Source: Aestuariivirga sp.
GTDB lineage: Bacteria > Pseudomonadota > Alphaproteobacteria > Rhizobiales > Aestuariivirgaceae
Direction of reading: 5' to 3'
DNA: 64,000 nucleotides
NCBI RefSeq assembly: GCF_020252405.1
Contig: NZ_JADCDA010000036.1
Span: forward strand, 1-64,000
Of this stretch, positions 27,562 through 35,537 are shown piece by piece. Position 1 is the stretch's first letter, and every line of letters starts with the position of its first letter. The position numbers and the translations under genes are program-made. The notes under the pieces are model-generated. The model saw nothing but the letters and a program-made list of their open reading frames with translations, did no database searches and had not been told where the DNA came from.

Positions 27562-28049
27562 GAGCGGCACTCCGCGGCGATCTTCTCGAACTTCCCGGCG
27601 TCCACGCGACCTATCAGCCTGTCATCCACCATCACGGCGGGGGAAAGGGCGCAATTGCCGAGGCAATAGGCGGCCTCGAGCGTGATCGCGCCATCGGCGG
27701 TGGTCTGGCCCAGCTTTACCTTCAGGAAACGCTCGATCATGGAGACGAGCTCGTTCGCCCCCATGGACTGGCAGGCTTCGGCCCGGCAGACCTTGATGAC
27801 GTGGCGACCGGCGGGCTCGCGGCGGTAATCGTGATAGAAGGTGACGACCCCGTGAACCTCGGCGCGCGACAGGTTCAGCGATTTGGCCAGCGCCGGAAGG
27901 GCGGCCTCGGGAACAAAGCCCAGCTGCTCCTGCAGATCATGCAGGATTTCCAGCAGCGCGTCAGCGCGGTTGCCGTGACGGAGGGCGATCTCCCGGGCGA
28001 CCGTCGCCTCGCGCGGGGTTTGGTCGGGCAGGGTGGTTTTTCCGGACAT
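27558..28049 (-). CDS. fdsG: NAD-dependent formate dehydrogenase gamma subunit
   Basis: This NuoE-like subunit carries a [2Fe-2S] cluster ligated by cysteines in VCRAEACQSMG and YCLGNCALSP. The start MSGKTTLPDQ has AGGTG just before it; the longer ORF adds twelve unlikely residues. About 163 residues. It is the first structural gene of the operon, with the order G-B-A-fdhD-D. The LysR gene lies about 90 bases upstream on the same strand. Confidence 0.94.
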   Translation of the reverse strand: MSGKTTLPDQTPREATVAREIALRHGNRADALLEILHDLQEQLGFVPEAALPALAKSLNLSRAEVHGVVTFYHDYRREPAGRHVIKVCRAEACQSMGANELVSMIERFLKVKLGQTTADGAITLEAAYCLGNCALSPAVMVDDRLIGRVDAGKFEKIAAECRS

Positions 28050-28140
28050 GTCACCTTTATGGCGCATGCCGTGTGTAAACTCCAATTGACGGATGCTATG
28101 GGGTCATAGGCGGGGCATATGAGCGGCTTCGCCCGCGGCC

Positions 28141-29034
28141 CTATGCCTTCAGCGTCCGGGCGGCGGCGAAGAGGGCGGCGACCAGGGGGGAGAGCGGCTC
28201 GCGCGGCAGGCCGACAAGGCCCACCTTGTGCTCAACCCTCGGATCGGTGAGCGGAATCGCCTTCACGCCGTCGATCTTGCCCAGCACGTGGATGAAGTAA
28301 TCCGGCATGATCGAGGAGAGGCCCATGGACTTGACCGAGGCCAGGAGGTTCATGATCGAATTGGTCTCAAGCCGGGGCGAGGGGTGGGCATTGGCCAGCG
28401 CGAAGGCCCGGTCGACGATGCGGCGGTTCTGCATGTTGGGCGTGAGCAGGCAGAGCGGCTCGCGGGCGGCCTCGGTCCAGGTGACCGACTCTTTGTCCGT
28501 ATACGGAGAATTCGCGCCGACGAAGAGCGAGTAATGCTCCGCGTAGAGCGGGTGCCGCATCAGGCCCTCCACCGGCTCGTTGTCGAGATAGGTGATGCCG
28601 GCGTCAATGGCGTGTTCGTGCAGGTTCCTCAGGATCTCCTCGGAGGATTGCGAGAGCACGGTGAACTCCACCGAGCGGTGCTCCCGCTCCATGGCGCGGG
28701 TGAGGAGCGAGACCTTGGGCAGGGCCGAGGGGATGACGCCGAGGACAAGGCGGCCCGCCAGCTCGCCCTTCCGCGAGCGGATGGCGCCGAGCTCCTGCGT
28801 GAGGCTCCGCCAGTTGTCGAGGATGAGATGAGCCCATTTCAGCACGCGCTCGCCTTCGGGGGTGAGCCCGATATAGCGCTGGCCGCGCTCGACGATGGGA
28901 ACGCCCAGCTCCTGCTCCAGCTGGCGGATGCGGCCCGACAGCGTGGGCTGCGTGACGTGGCAGGCCTGGGCGGCGCGAGTGAAGTGCTTTTCGCGCGCCA
29001 GGGCCGCGAGATACTGAAGCTGGCGGATATCCAT
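28141..29034 (-). CDS. LysR family transcriptional regulator, likely of the fds operon
   Basis: This 297-residue LysR-type protein has an N-terminal winged helix-turn-helix (MDIRQLQYLAALAREKHFTRAAQACHVTQ) and a C-terminal effector domain (GRLVLGVIPSALP...). It lies directly upstream of fdsG in the same orientation, an arrangement seen for FdsR-like regulators, so it probably responds to formate and controls fds; this is inferred from position. Its promoter side faces the GTA promoter region. Confidence 0.88.
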   Translation of the reverse strand: MDIRQLQYLAALAREKHFTRAAQACHVTQPTLSGRIRQLEQELGVPIVERGQRYIGLTPEGERVLKWAHLILDNWRSLTQELGAIRSRKGELAGRLVLGVIPSALPKVSLLTRAMEREHRSVEFTVLSQSSEEILRNLHEHAIDAGITYLDNEPVEGLMRHPLYAEHYSLFVGANSPYTDKESVTWTEAAREPLCLLTPNMQNRRIVDRAFALANAHPSPRLETNSIMNLLASVKSMGLSSIMPDYFIHVLGKIDGVKAIPLTDPRVEHKVGLVGLPREPLSPLVAALFAAARTLKA

Positions 29035-29104
29035 GGCACTGGATTAGCGGGGGACGGTGACGGTTCAAGGACAAAAGAAAATTCCTCGAAACTGAAAATA
29101 GTCC

Positions 29105-29133
29105 TTGACAGCGCGCGCTCATTGGGGTATAAA
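29105..29133 (+). promoter_or_regulatory. Near-consensus sigma70 promoter of the GTA cluster
   Basis: TTGACA, a 17-base spacer and TATAAA match the housekeeping consensus at eleven of twelve positions with optimal spacing. AT-rich sequence upstream (ACAAAAGAAAATT, GAAACTGAAAATA) may act as an UP element. It points at the small terminase gene whose ATG is 29 bases after the -10 box. Such a strong box is rare in this GC-rich window. Confidence 0.8.
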
Positions 29134-29161
29134 GGCGCATACTCCACAAATGGGTGAAGAG

Positions 29162-29749
29162 ATGAGCGGCGACGGTGATGAACCGGCGCCCGCCGCCGTT
29201 TGGGCGCGGGTGCGGGAGCGGTACGAGAATGGCATCGAGGCGGTGACGGCCATCGCCAGGGATGCGGGGATCACGCGGCAGGCGCTGTCCGCGCGGGCGC
29301 GGGCCGAGGGCTGGAAGATGCGCGGCTATGCGCACGCCCAGAGCAGGCGGGCGCAGGGCACAAGGGCCACGCTCGCCCGCTTCAAGGCGCTGCTGCAGCA
29401 GAGGCTGACGGAATTCGAGGCCCAGATCGGGACGCTTTCGGCGGAGGCGAACGCCGCCACGAGCGAACGCGACATCCGGGCGATGAACACGCTGGTCAGA
29501 ACACTGGAGAAGGTTCTTGAACTCGAACGCAAGGAACGCGCCCGGCGGTCCGCCCGGCGCAAGCACGACAGGCGCTTTGATGACGCGGAGCGTGAGGCGC
29601 TTGCGGACAAGCTTGAGGGACTTCAGCGCGAACTGCGAGCCGACGGACCTCGACAGCCTGAGCCGGACGCTGCCGATCCACCAGGTGAAGGGGATCAACC
29701 GCGACTGGCGGATGTGGGGGCGGCTGGGCAAGCAGCTGCCGCCGGATGA
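29162..29749 (+). CDS. GTA-type terminase small subunit-like protein (gp1)
   Basis: The product starts MSGDGDEPAPAAVW and contains a helix-turn-helix (IEAVTAIARDAGITRQALSARARAEGW, residues about 25-50) and a charged coiled-coil region (RLTEFEAQIGTLSAEAN...LEKVLELERKERA). This is the layout of small terminases and of the alphaproteobacterial GTA gp1. AGAG precedes the ATG. Its last about 57 codons overlap the beginning of terL in another frame and look like low-complexity shadow sequence. It would bind DNA and the large terminase during packaging. Confidence 0.75.
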   Translation: MSGDGDEPAPAAVWARVRERYENGIEAVTAIARDAGITRQALSARARAEGWKMRGYAHAQSRRAQGTRATLARFKALLQQRLTEFEAQIGTLSAEANAATSERDIRAMNTLVRTLEKVLELERKERARRSARRKHDRRFDDAEREALADKLEGLQRELRADGPRQPEPDAADPPGEGDQPRLADVGAAGQAAAAG

Positions 29750-30920
29750 AATCGACTGGCGCAGCTGGCTGATCCTGGGCGGACGCGGCGCGGGCAAGAC
29801 CCGCGCCGGGGCCGAATGGGTGAAGGCGCAGGCGCTGGGGGACTGGGCGAACGGCACGGCGCAGGCACGGCGCATCGCCATCGTCGGACCCACCCTCGAT
29901 CAGGCGCGCAGCGTGATGATCGAGGGAAAGTCCGGGCTGCTCTCTGTCCACATGGAAGCGGAGCGGCCTCTCTATGAGCCGTCGAAGCGGCTCCTCACCT
30001 GGCCCAACGGCGCGGTGGCGCAGGTGTTCTCGGCGGACGAGCCGGAGAGCCTGCGCGGCCCGCAGTTCGACGCGGCCTGGTGCGACGAGCTTGCCAAGTG
30101 GCGGCTGGGCGAACAGGTCTGGGACATGCTGGCCTTCGCGCTGCGCCTGGGCGAAGCCCCCCGCGTGGTGATCACCACCACGCCGCGGCCCGTGCCGCTG
30201 GTGAAAAGGTTGCTGGGCGACCCCGCCACGGCGGTGACGCACACGGCGACCTTCGACAATGCGACGAACCTGGCGAAGAGCTTCCTCGCCGGTGTGACCG
30301 AGCGTTACGGCGGCACCAGGCTCGGCCGGCAGGAGCTGAACGGAGAGCTGATCGAGGACGATCCGGATGCGCTGTTCCGCCGCGCGCTGATCGAGGGCGG
30401 CCGCGTGAAGGCGGCCCCCGAGCTGAAGCGCGTGGTGGTGGCGGTGGACCCGCCGGCGGGCCACGGGAAAAAGGCCAATGCCTGCGGGATCGTCTGCGTG
30501 GGACTGGGGATCGACGGTGTCGCCTATGTGCTGGACGACCATTCGCTGGAGCGGGCCAAGCCCATCCAGTGGGCGGAGCGGGCGGTGGCCTTGTACCATG
30601 CGCGCAAGGCAAGCCGCGTGGTGGCGGAGGTGAACCAGGGCGGCGCCATGGTGGAGGCCGTGATGCGCGAGGTGGACGGGACATTGTCCTTCCGCGCCGT
30701 GCACGCAACGCGCGGGAAACATGCCCGCGCGGAGCCGGTGGCCGCCCTGTACGAGCAGGGCCGGGTGCGGCATGCGGGGGCCTTCCCCGAACTGGAGGAC
30801 GAGATGTGCAGCGCGCTGGGCGAAGGCATGAAGAGCCCCGACCGGCTCGACGCGCTGGTCTGGGCGGTGAGCGACCTGATGCTCAGGCGGCAGGCGGAGC
30901 CGCGGGTGCGGGTGGTTTAG
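29580..30920 (+). CDS. Terminase large subunit (GTA gp2-like DNA packaging ATPase)
   Basis: This packaging motor ATPase/nuclease of about 446 residues has the Walker A motif LGGRGAGKTRAGAEW near residue 70, the ATPase block SLRGPQFDAAWCDELAKW, and nuclease-domain aspartates in VVVAVDPPAGHGKKANACG and the C-terminal SPDRLDALVWAVSDLML. The preceding DWRMWGRLGKQLPPDEIDWRSW is typical of the GTA/HK97-like subgroup. The ATG start is inside the gp1 frame. A 131-base gap with a palindromic repeat follows. Confidence 0.93.
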   Translation: MTRSVRRLRTSLRDFSANCEPTDLDSLSRTLPIHQVKGINRDWRMWGRLGKQLPPDEIDWRSWLILGGRGAGKTRAGAEWVKAQALGDWANGTAQARRIAIVGPTLDQARSVMIEGKSGLLSVHMEAERPLYEPSKRLLTWPNGAVAQVFSADEPESLRGPQFDAAWCDELAKWRLGEQVWDMLAFALRLGEAPRVVITTTPRPVPLVKRLLGDPATAVTHTATFDNATNLAKSFLAGVTERYGGTRLGRQELNGELIEDDPDALFRRALIEGGRVKAAPELKRVVVAVDPPAGHGKKANACGIVCVGLGIDGVAYVLDDHSLERAKPIQWAERAVALYHARKASRVVAEVNQGGAMVEAVMREVDGTLSFRAVHATRGKHARAEPVAALYEQGRVRHAGAFPELEDEMCSALGEGMKSPDRLDALVWAVSDLMLRRQAEPRVRVV

Positions 30921-30942
30921 GTTTCCATTTCAACCCTCGATG

Positions 30943-31030
30943 CCGTCACCCCGGCGAAGGCCGGGGTCCAGCTTTGGGCGTCGACCATGCGGAAAGAAAG
31001 CTGGATCCCGGCCTTCGCCGGGATGACGAC
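30943..31030. repeat. Long palindromic repeat, family A copy 1 (terL-portal gap)
   Basis: GTCACCCCGGCGAAGGCCGGGGTCCAGC and its near inverse GCTGGATCCCGGCCTTCGCCGGGATGAC flank a short central stretch, giving an RNA hairpin of about 88 bases. This is the same family as the copies at 32.2, 49.5 and 50.0 kb. It sits within an otherwise tightly packed head-gene operon. Confidence 0.92.
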
Positions 31031-31051
31031 CGTTGGGATTGTGAGGTGAGT

Positions 31052-32185
31052 ATGTTCGACAAAGTAAAACGTTTCTTCGCCACCGAAACCAAGCGCTCCG
31101 CCACGGCGCCCCTGATCGCGCTGCATCAGGCGGGGCGGCCGCGGTGGACGCCGCGGAATTACGCGGCGCTTGCGCAGGAGGGGTTCGCATCGAATGCCAT
31201 CGGCTATCGCTGCGTGCGCATGATCGCGGAGGCGGCGGGCTCGCTGCCCTGGCTGCTCTATGAAGGTGACCGCGAGATCGGCGCGCATCCGCTGCTCGAC
31301 CTGCTGAGGCGCCCCAACCCCGGCCAGCCGGGGCGGGAGTTCGGCGAGCAGCTCCATGGCTTCCTGCTGGTGGCGGGCAATGCCTATGTGGAGAAGGTGG
31401 AGATCGACGGGCTGCCGCGCGAGCTGCATGCGCTGCGGCCGGACAGGATGAGGGCGGTGGCGTCCGACAACGGCTGGGCGGAGGCCTATGATTACTCCGT
31501 CAACGGACAATCGGTGCGGCTGCCGCGCGAGAACGTGCTGCAGCTCCGGCTGTTCAACCCGCTGAACGACCATTACGGCATGTCGCCGCTCGAAGCCGCG
31601 CAGCCGGCGGTCGACACGCACAATGCGGCCTCCGGCTGGAACAAGGCGATGCTCGACAATTCGGCCCGGCCTTCCGGCGCGCTGGTTTACGCCTCGGGCG
31701 ACGGGCATCTGACGGTGGAGCAGTTCGAGCGGCTGAAGAAGGAGCTGGAGGAGAGCTACCAGGGCGCCTCCAACGCCGGAAGGCCGATGGTTCTGGAAGG
31801 CGGCCTCGACTGGAAGGAGATGGGCTATTCGCCCAAGGACATGGAATTCAGCGCGGCAAAGGATGGCGCGGCGCGGGAGATCGCGCTGGCATTCGGAGTG
31901 CCTCCGATGCTGCTCGGCATTCCGGGCGACAATACCTTCGCCAATTTCATGGAGGCGAACCGCAGCTTCTGGCGGCAGACCGTGCTGCCCATGGCGAGCC
32001 GCGTGGCCGAGGCGATGACGGGGTTTCTGTGTTCGGGCTCCCTCCGGCTCACCCATGATCTGGATCAGGTCGAGGCGCTGGCCGCCGACCGCGAGGCGCT
32101 GTGGGCGAGAGTCGGGAAGGCGGAGTTCCTGACGGATGACGAGAAGAGGGCGGCCGTGGGCTATGGGGCGGTGAAAAGCACGTAG
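31052..32185 (+). CDS. HK97-type portal protein (GTA gp3-like)
   Basis: The portal ring anchors the packaging motor and tail. The start MFDKVKRFFATETKRS was chosen; the track ORF runs 324 codons upstream through terL as a shadow. The 377 residues show family blocks NAIGYRCVRMIAEAAGSLPWLLY, HPLLDLLRRPNPGQ, YVEKVEIDGLPRELHALRP and FGVPPMLLGIPGDNTFANFMEANRSFW. The length fits GTA portals. It is isolated on both sides by family A repeats. Confidence 0.94.
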   Translation: MFDKVKRFFATETKRSATAPLIALHQAGRPRWTPRNYAALAQEGFASNAIGYRCVRMIAEAAGSLPWLLYEGDREIGAHPLLDLLRRPNPGQPGREFGEQLHGFLLVAGNAYVEKVEIDGLPRELHALRPDRMRAVASDNGWAEAYDYSVNGQSVRLPRENVLQLRLFNPLNDHYGMSPLEAAQPAVDTHNAASGWNKAMLDNSARPSGALVYASGDGHLTVEQFERLKKELEESYQGASNAGRPMVLEGGLDWKEMGYSPKDMEFSAAKDGAAREIALAFGVPPMLLGIPGDNTFANFMEANRSFWRQTVLPMASRVAEAMTGFLCSGSLRLTHDLDQVEALAADREALWARVGKAEFLTDDEKRAAVGYGAVKST

Positions 32186-32206
32186 AACAAACAACCCCCT
32201 TCAGTC

Positions 32207-32410
32207 CGTCATCCCGGCGAAAGCCGGGACCCAGCTTTCCGCTGGGTTGATGCCCAAAGCGGGGCCCCGGCTTTCGCCGGGGTGACGGCATGAGGGGAGT
32301 GCGTGCCCGACGCCCGAAGCGGGGTTCCGGCTTTCGCCGGGGTGACGGCATGAGGGGAGTGCGTGCCCGACGCCCGAAGCGGGGTTCCGGCTTTCGCCGG
32401 GGTGACGGCA
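32207..32410. repeat. Family A palindromic repeat with an exact 60-bp tandem duplication
   Basis: A full element (GTCATCCCGGCGAAAGCCGG...CGGCTTTCGCCGGGGTGAC) is followed by two 60-base units that are identical at every position (starting GGTGACGGCATGAGGGGAGT), and the next ten bases begin a third. They produce the repeated peptide MRGVRARRPKRGSGF in the ORF track, which is an artefact and not part of the protease. Confidence 0.97.
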
Positions 32411-32430
32411 AGAAAACTGAAGTTGGAGAG

Positions 32431-32931
32431 ATGAGGACAATGCAGACCCGCCGGGAAATGAGCCCGATGGGGCAGCCGCTTTGCGCCTGCTCGGGATCGG
32501 GGGTGTTCAGTGGCTACGCGAGCCTGTTCGGGGCGCGCGATCAGTCGGGCGATGTGGTGATGCCCGGCGCCTTCGCGGCCTCGCTCAGCAAGCGCGGCGC
32601 CTCCGACGTGCGCATGCTGTTCCAGCATGACGCGGCCGAGCCCGTGGGGACCTGGATCGACCTGCACGAGACGCCGAAGGGCCTGCATGTGACGGGCCGC
32701 CTCGACAGGAATGTGCAGCGGGCGCGGGAATTGCTCTCGCTGCTCGAAACGCGGGGCCTTGACGGCCTGTCGATCGGCTTCCGCACGGTGCGGGCGCGGC
32801 GCGACAGGGCGTCGGCCTCCCGGCTGCTCACCGAAATCGACCTCTGGGAGATCTCGCTGGTGACTTTCCCGATGCTCCCCGGAGCGCGGGTGACCGGCAT
32901 GAAGTGTGTTGCAAACAGAAAGGGTAAGTGA
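32431..32931 (+). CDS. Prohead maturation protease, HK97 family (GTA gp4-like)
   Basis: This serine protease processes the capsid protein and its scaffold segment. The start MRTMQTRREM has GGAG six bases upstream; the earlier start in the track lies in repeat DNA. The fold is recognisable from GVFSGYASLFGARDQSGDVVMPGAF, the catalytic histidine in MLFQHDAAEPVGTW and the serine in LDGLSIGFRT. It is about 166 residues long, and the capsid gene begins at the next base. Confidence 0.92.
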   Translation: MRTMQTRREMSPMGQPLCACSGSGVFSGYASLFGARDQSGDVVMPGAFAASLSKRGASDVRMLFQHDAAEPVGTWIDLHETPKGLHVTGRLDRNVQRARELLSLLETRGLDGLSIGFRTVRARRDRASASRLLTEIDLWEISLVTFPMLPGARVTGMKCVANRKGK

Positions 32932-34152
32932 ATGGAGACGGGACTTGAGACCAAGGTCGCCTTCGGCGACATGATGCAGGCCTTCGAGGCCTTCAAGGAC
33001 GCGAATGACGAGCGCCTCGACCAGATCGAGAAGCGCATGGCGGCGGATGTGGTGACCTCCGAGAAGGTGGACCGCATCAACCGCGCGGTGGACGACGCCA
33101 GGGCCAGGCTCGACGAGCTGACGCTGAAGTCGCGCCGCCCGCAGCTTGCGGGCGAGACGGCGGACGCACAGCCCGTGGCGCGCGAGCACAAGGCGGCCTT
33201 CGACACCTATGTGAGGAAGGGCGAGGCCCACGGTCTTGCGGCGCTGGAGGCCAAGGCCATGTCGGTGGGCTCCGGCCCCGATGGCGGCTTCCTGGTGCCG
33301 CCGGAGGTCGAGGCCGAGATCGGGCGCAGGCTCTATGCGATCTCGCCGCTGCGCTCCATCAGCTCCATCCGCCAGATTTCGGCGGCGCTCTACAAGAAGC
33401 CGTTCTCGACGAATGGACTGGCGAACGGCTGGGTGGGCGAGACGCAGACCAGGCCGGAGACGGGCTCGATCACGCTGGCCGAGCTGCAGTTTCCGGCGAT
33501 GGAGCTCTATGCCATGCCGTCGGCCACGCAGACGCTGCTCGACGACGCCATCGTCAACATCGACCAGTGGCTGGCCGAGGAAGTGCAGCTGGTGTTCGCC
33601 GAGCAGGAGGGCATCGCCTTCGTCAACGGCGATGGCGTGAACAAGCCCAGGGGCTTCCTCGGCTACACCAAGGTGGCGGATGCGACCTGGACCTGGGGCA
33701 ATGTCGGCTATCTCGCCACCGGCGTGGCGGGGGGCTTCCCGGCCACCAACCCGTCCGACCGGCTGATCGACCTGATCTATGCGCTGAAGATCGGCTATCG
33801 CCAGAATGCGAGCTGGGTGATGAACCGCCGCACCCAGAGTGCGATCCGCAAGTTCCGCGACGTGAACGGAAATTACCTGTGGGAGCCCGCCGCACGGCCC
33901 GACGGCAAGGCGACGCTGATGAACTTCCCCATCACCGAATGCGAGCCGATGCCCGATGTGACAACCGACAGCTTCGCGCTGGGCTTCGGCGATTTCGCCT
34001 CCGGTTACCTGGTCGTCGACCGCGTGGGCGTGCGGGTGCTGCGCGATCCCTACTCCGCCAAGCCCTATGTGCTGTTCTACACCACGAAGCGCGTGGGCGG
34101 TGGCATCCAGAACTTCGAGGCGGTCAAGCTGATGAAGTTCGGCCTCACGTGA
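32932..34152 (+). CDS. Major capsid protein, HK97 fold (GTA gp5-like)
   Basis: This 406-residue precursor forms the head. The first about 110 residues are a charged coiled-coil scaffold (MMQAFEAFKDANDERLDQIEKRM) expected to be removed by the protease. The mature part begins near SVGSGPDGGFLVPPEVEAEI and contains SWVMNRRTQSAIRKFRDVNGNYLW and the closing GGGIQNFEAVKLMKF, standard for GTA/HK97 capsids. Its TGA overlaps the ATG of the next gene. Confidence 0.95.
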   Translation: METGLETKVAFGDMMQAFEAFKDANDERLDQIEKRMAADVVTSEKVDRINRAVDDARARLDELTLKSRRPQLAGETADAQPVAREHKAAFDTYVRKGEAHGLAALEAKAMSVGSGPDGGFLVPPEVEAEIGRRLYAISPLRSISSIRQISAALYKKPFSTNGLANGWVGETQTRPETGSITLAELQFPAMELYAMPSATQTLLDDAIVNIDQWLAEEVQLVFAEQEGIAFVNGDGVNKPRGFLGYTKVADATWTWGNVGYLATGVAGGFPATNPSDRLIDLIYALKIGYRQNASWVMNRRTQSAIRKFRDVNGNYLWEPAARPDGKATLMNFPITECEPMPDVTTDSFALGFGDFASGYLVVDRVGVRVLRDPYSAKPYVLFYTTKRVGGGIQNFEAVKLMKFGLT

Positions 34153-34718
34153 TGGGCCAGGTGCTTGTGCAGGCCCCGGCGAGCGAGCCCGTCTCGCTCG
34201 CCGAGGCCAAGGCGCAGCTGCGCGTGGTCAATGCCGACGACGACCAGCTGATCGCCTCGCTCGTCACCGCCGCCAGGCGCGTGGTGGAGGCGCGGACCGG
34301 CCTCAGCCTCATCGCGCAGGACTGGCTGTGTTTCCGCGATCAGTGGCCCGGGGATGGTGCGATCGAGCTTCCCGTAGCACCCCTGCGGGCGGTGGAGGAG
34401 ATCGCGGTCTTCGGCGAGGACGATGCCAAGGCGGTGATCGACCCGGCGCATTACTTCGCGGATGCCGCGTCGCGGCCGCCCCGCGTGCTGCTGCGCGGCT
34501 CGCGCGAATGGCCGCGTCCGGGGCGGGCGGCGAACGGCATCGCCATCCGCGCCGAGGCGGGTTTCGGCACATCCCCCCAGGATGTGCCGCAGCCGCTGCG
34601 CCAGGCCATCCTGCTGCTCGTCGCGCATTTCTATGCGCAGCGCGGCGAGGAGGCGGGGAGCGGCGTGCCGCTGACGCTCAACGCGCTGCTCGAGCCTTAC
34701 CGCATGGTGCGGCTGTGA
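34152..34718 (+). CDS. Head-tail connector/adaptor (GTA gp6-like)
   Basis: The 188-residue product begins MGQVLVQAPASEPVSLAEAKAQLRVVNADDDQLIASLVTAARRVVEARTG, the typical gp6/phiE125 gp8 adaptor opening, and ends in VPQPLRQAILLLVAHFYAQRG. It sits under the portal and links it to the tail. It shares bases with the genes on both sides (TGATG and GTGA overlaps). In the Rhodobacter GTA a gp7 head-closure gene follows; here the next gene is already the gp8 type. Confidence 0.88.
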   Translation: MGQVLVQAPASEPVSLAEAKAQLRVVNADDDQLIASLVTAARRVVEARTGLSLIAQDWLCFRDQWPGDGAIELPVAPLRAVEEIAVFGEDDAKAVIDPAHYFADAASRPPRVLLRGSREWPRPGRAANGIAIRAEAGFGTSPQDVPQPLRQAILLLVAHFYAQRGEEAGSGVPLTLNALLEPYRMVRL

Positions 34719-35113
34719 GCGCGGGGCTGGCCCTGCAGGAGGCGATGCGCGCCCGGCTCATCGCCGATGGCGCGGTGACGGCGGCCCTGGGCGGCGCTTA
34801 CGTCTTTGACGAGGCGCCGCGCGGCGCGCCGCCGGCTTACGTGGAGTTCACCTCCCTCGACACGCGGGACTGGAGCACCTTCGGCGAGGGCGGCTTCGAG
34901 CATTTCGTGTCGCTGGCGGTGCGCTCCAACAGCCGCGGGCGGACCCAGGCGCAGGAAGTCTCGGCGGCTGTCGAGGCTGCCCTCGATGGCGCGGAACTCA
35001 CGCTGCCGGGCCACCGGCTGGTGAACCTGCGGCTGATGTTCTGGAGCGTGGCGAAGACCGGGCAGTATTTCGGCGCGTCGCTGCGCTTCCGCGCGGCGAC
35101 GGAACCTCTTTAG
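34715..35113 (+). CDS. DUF3168 tail terminator protein (GTA gp8-like)
   Basis: The 132-residue product, starting with GTG overlapping the previous stop, shows the DUF3168 pattern: ALQEAMRARLIADGAVTAALGG, PPAYVEFTSLDTRDWST, and HFVSLAVRSNSRGRTQAQEVSAAVEAAL. Tail terminators cap the tail tube on the head side. The track ORF merges it with out-of-frame upstream sequence. Confidence 0.88.
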   Translation: MSAGLALQEAMRARLIADGAVTAALGGAYVFDEAPRGAPPAYVEFTSLDTRDWSTFGEGGFEHFVSLAVRSNSRGRTQAQEVSAAVEAALDGAELTLPGHRLVNLRLMFWSVAKTGQYFGASLRFRAATEPL

Positions 35114-35122
35114 GAGAGAGAC

Positions 35123-35536
35123 ATGGGTGCTCAGAAAGGGCGTGACCTGCTGCTCAAACTCGATGCGGCGGGAATGGGAAGCTTTGCCGCGGTGGCGGGC
35201 TTGCGCAGCAATCAGATCAGCTTCAACGCTGGGACGGTGGATGCGACGAGCCAGGAATCCGCCAGCCAGTGGCGCGAGCTGCTCGGCGGCGCCGGGATCA
35301 AGTCGGCGTCGATCCGCGGTTCCGGCATCTTCAAGGATGCGGCCTCGGATGCGGCGATCCGGTCGCTGTTCTTTGCCGGAACCATCCGCAACTGGCAGGT
35401 GGCGGTGCCGGATTTCGGCACGCTGACCGGGCCGTTCCAGATCGCCAGCCTCGAATTCGGCGGCCGGCACGACGGCGAGGTGAGTTTCGATCTCGCGCTC
35501 GAGTCGGCGGGCGAAATCACCTTCGCGGGCGTCTGA
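35123..35536 (+). CDS. Major tail tube protein (GTA gp9-like)
   Basis: This 137-residue tube subunit of the TP901-1/GTA family has MGAQKGRDLLLKLDAAG at the N-terminus, LRSNQISFNAGTVDATSQES and RELLGGAGIKSASIRGSGIF in the centre, and a closing block ESAGEITFAGV. AGGAGAG lies eight bases before the ATG. It is expected to stack as hexamers. Confidence 0.92.
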   Translation: MGAQKGRDLLLKLDAAGMGSFAAVAGLRSNQISFNAGTVDATSQESASQWRELLGGAGIKSASIRGSGIFKDAASDAAIRSLFFAGTIRNWQVAVPDFGTLTGPFQIASLEFGGRHDGEVSFDLALESAGEITFAGV

Positions 35537-35537
35537 C

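Noticed and set aside
32281-32410. Possible CRISPR array
   Set aside because: The 60-base units are contiguous and identical, with no unique spacers, and are part of a known-looking palindromic repeat family; no cas genes are present.
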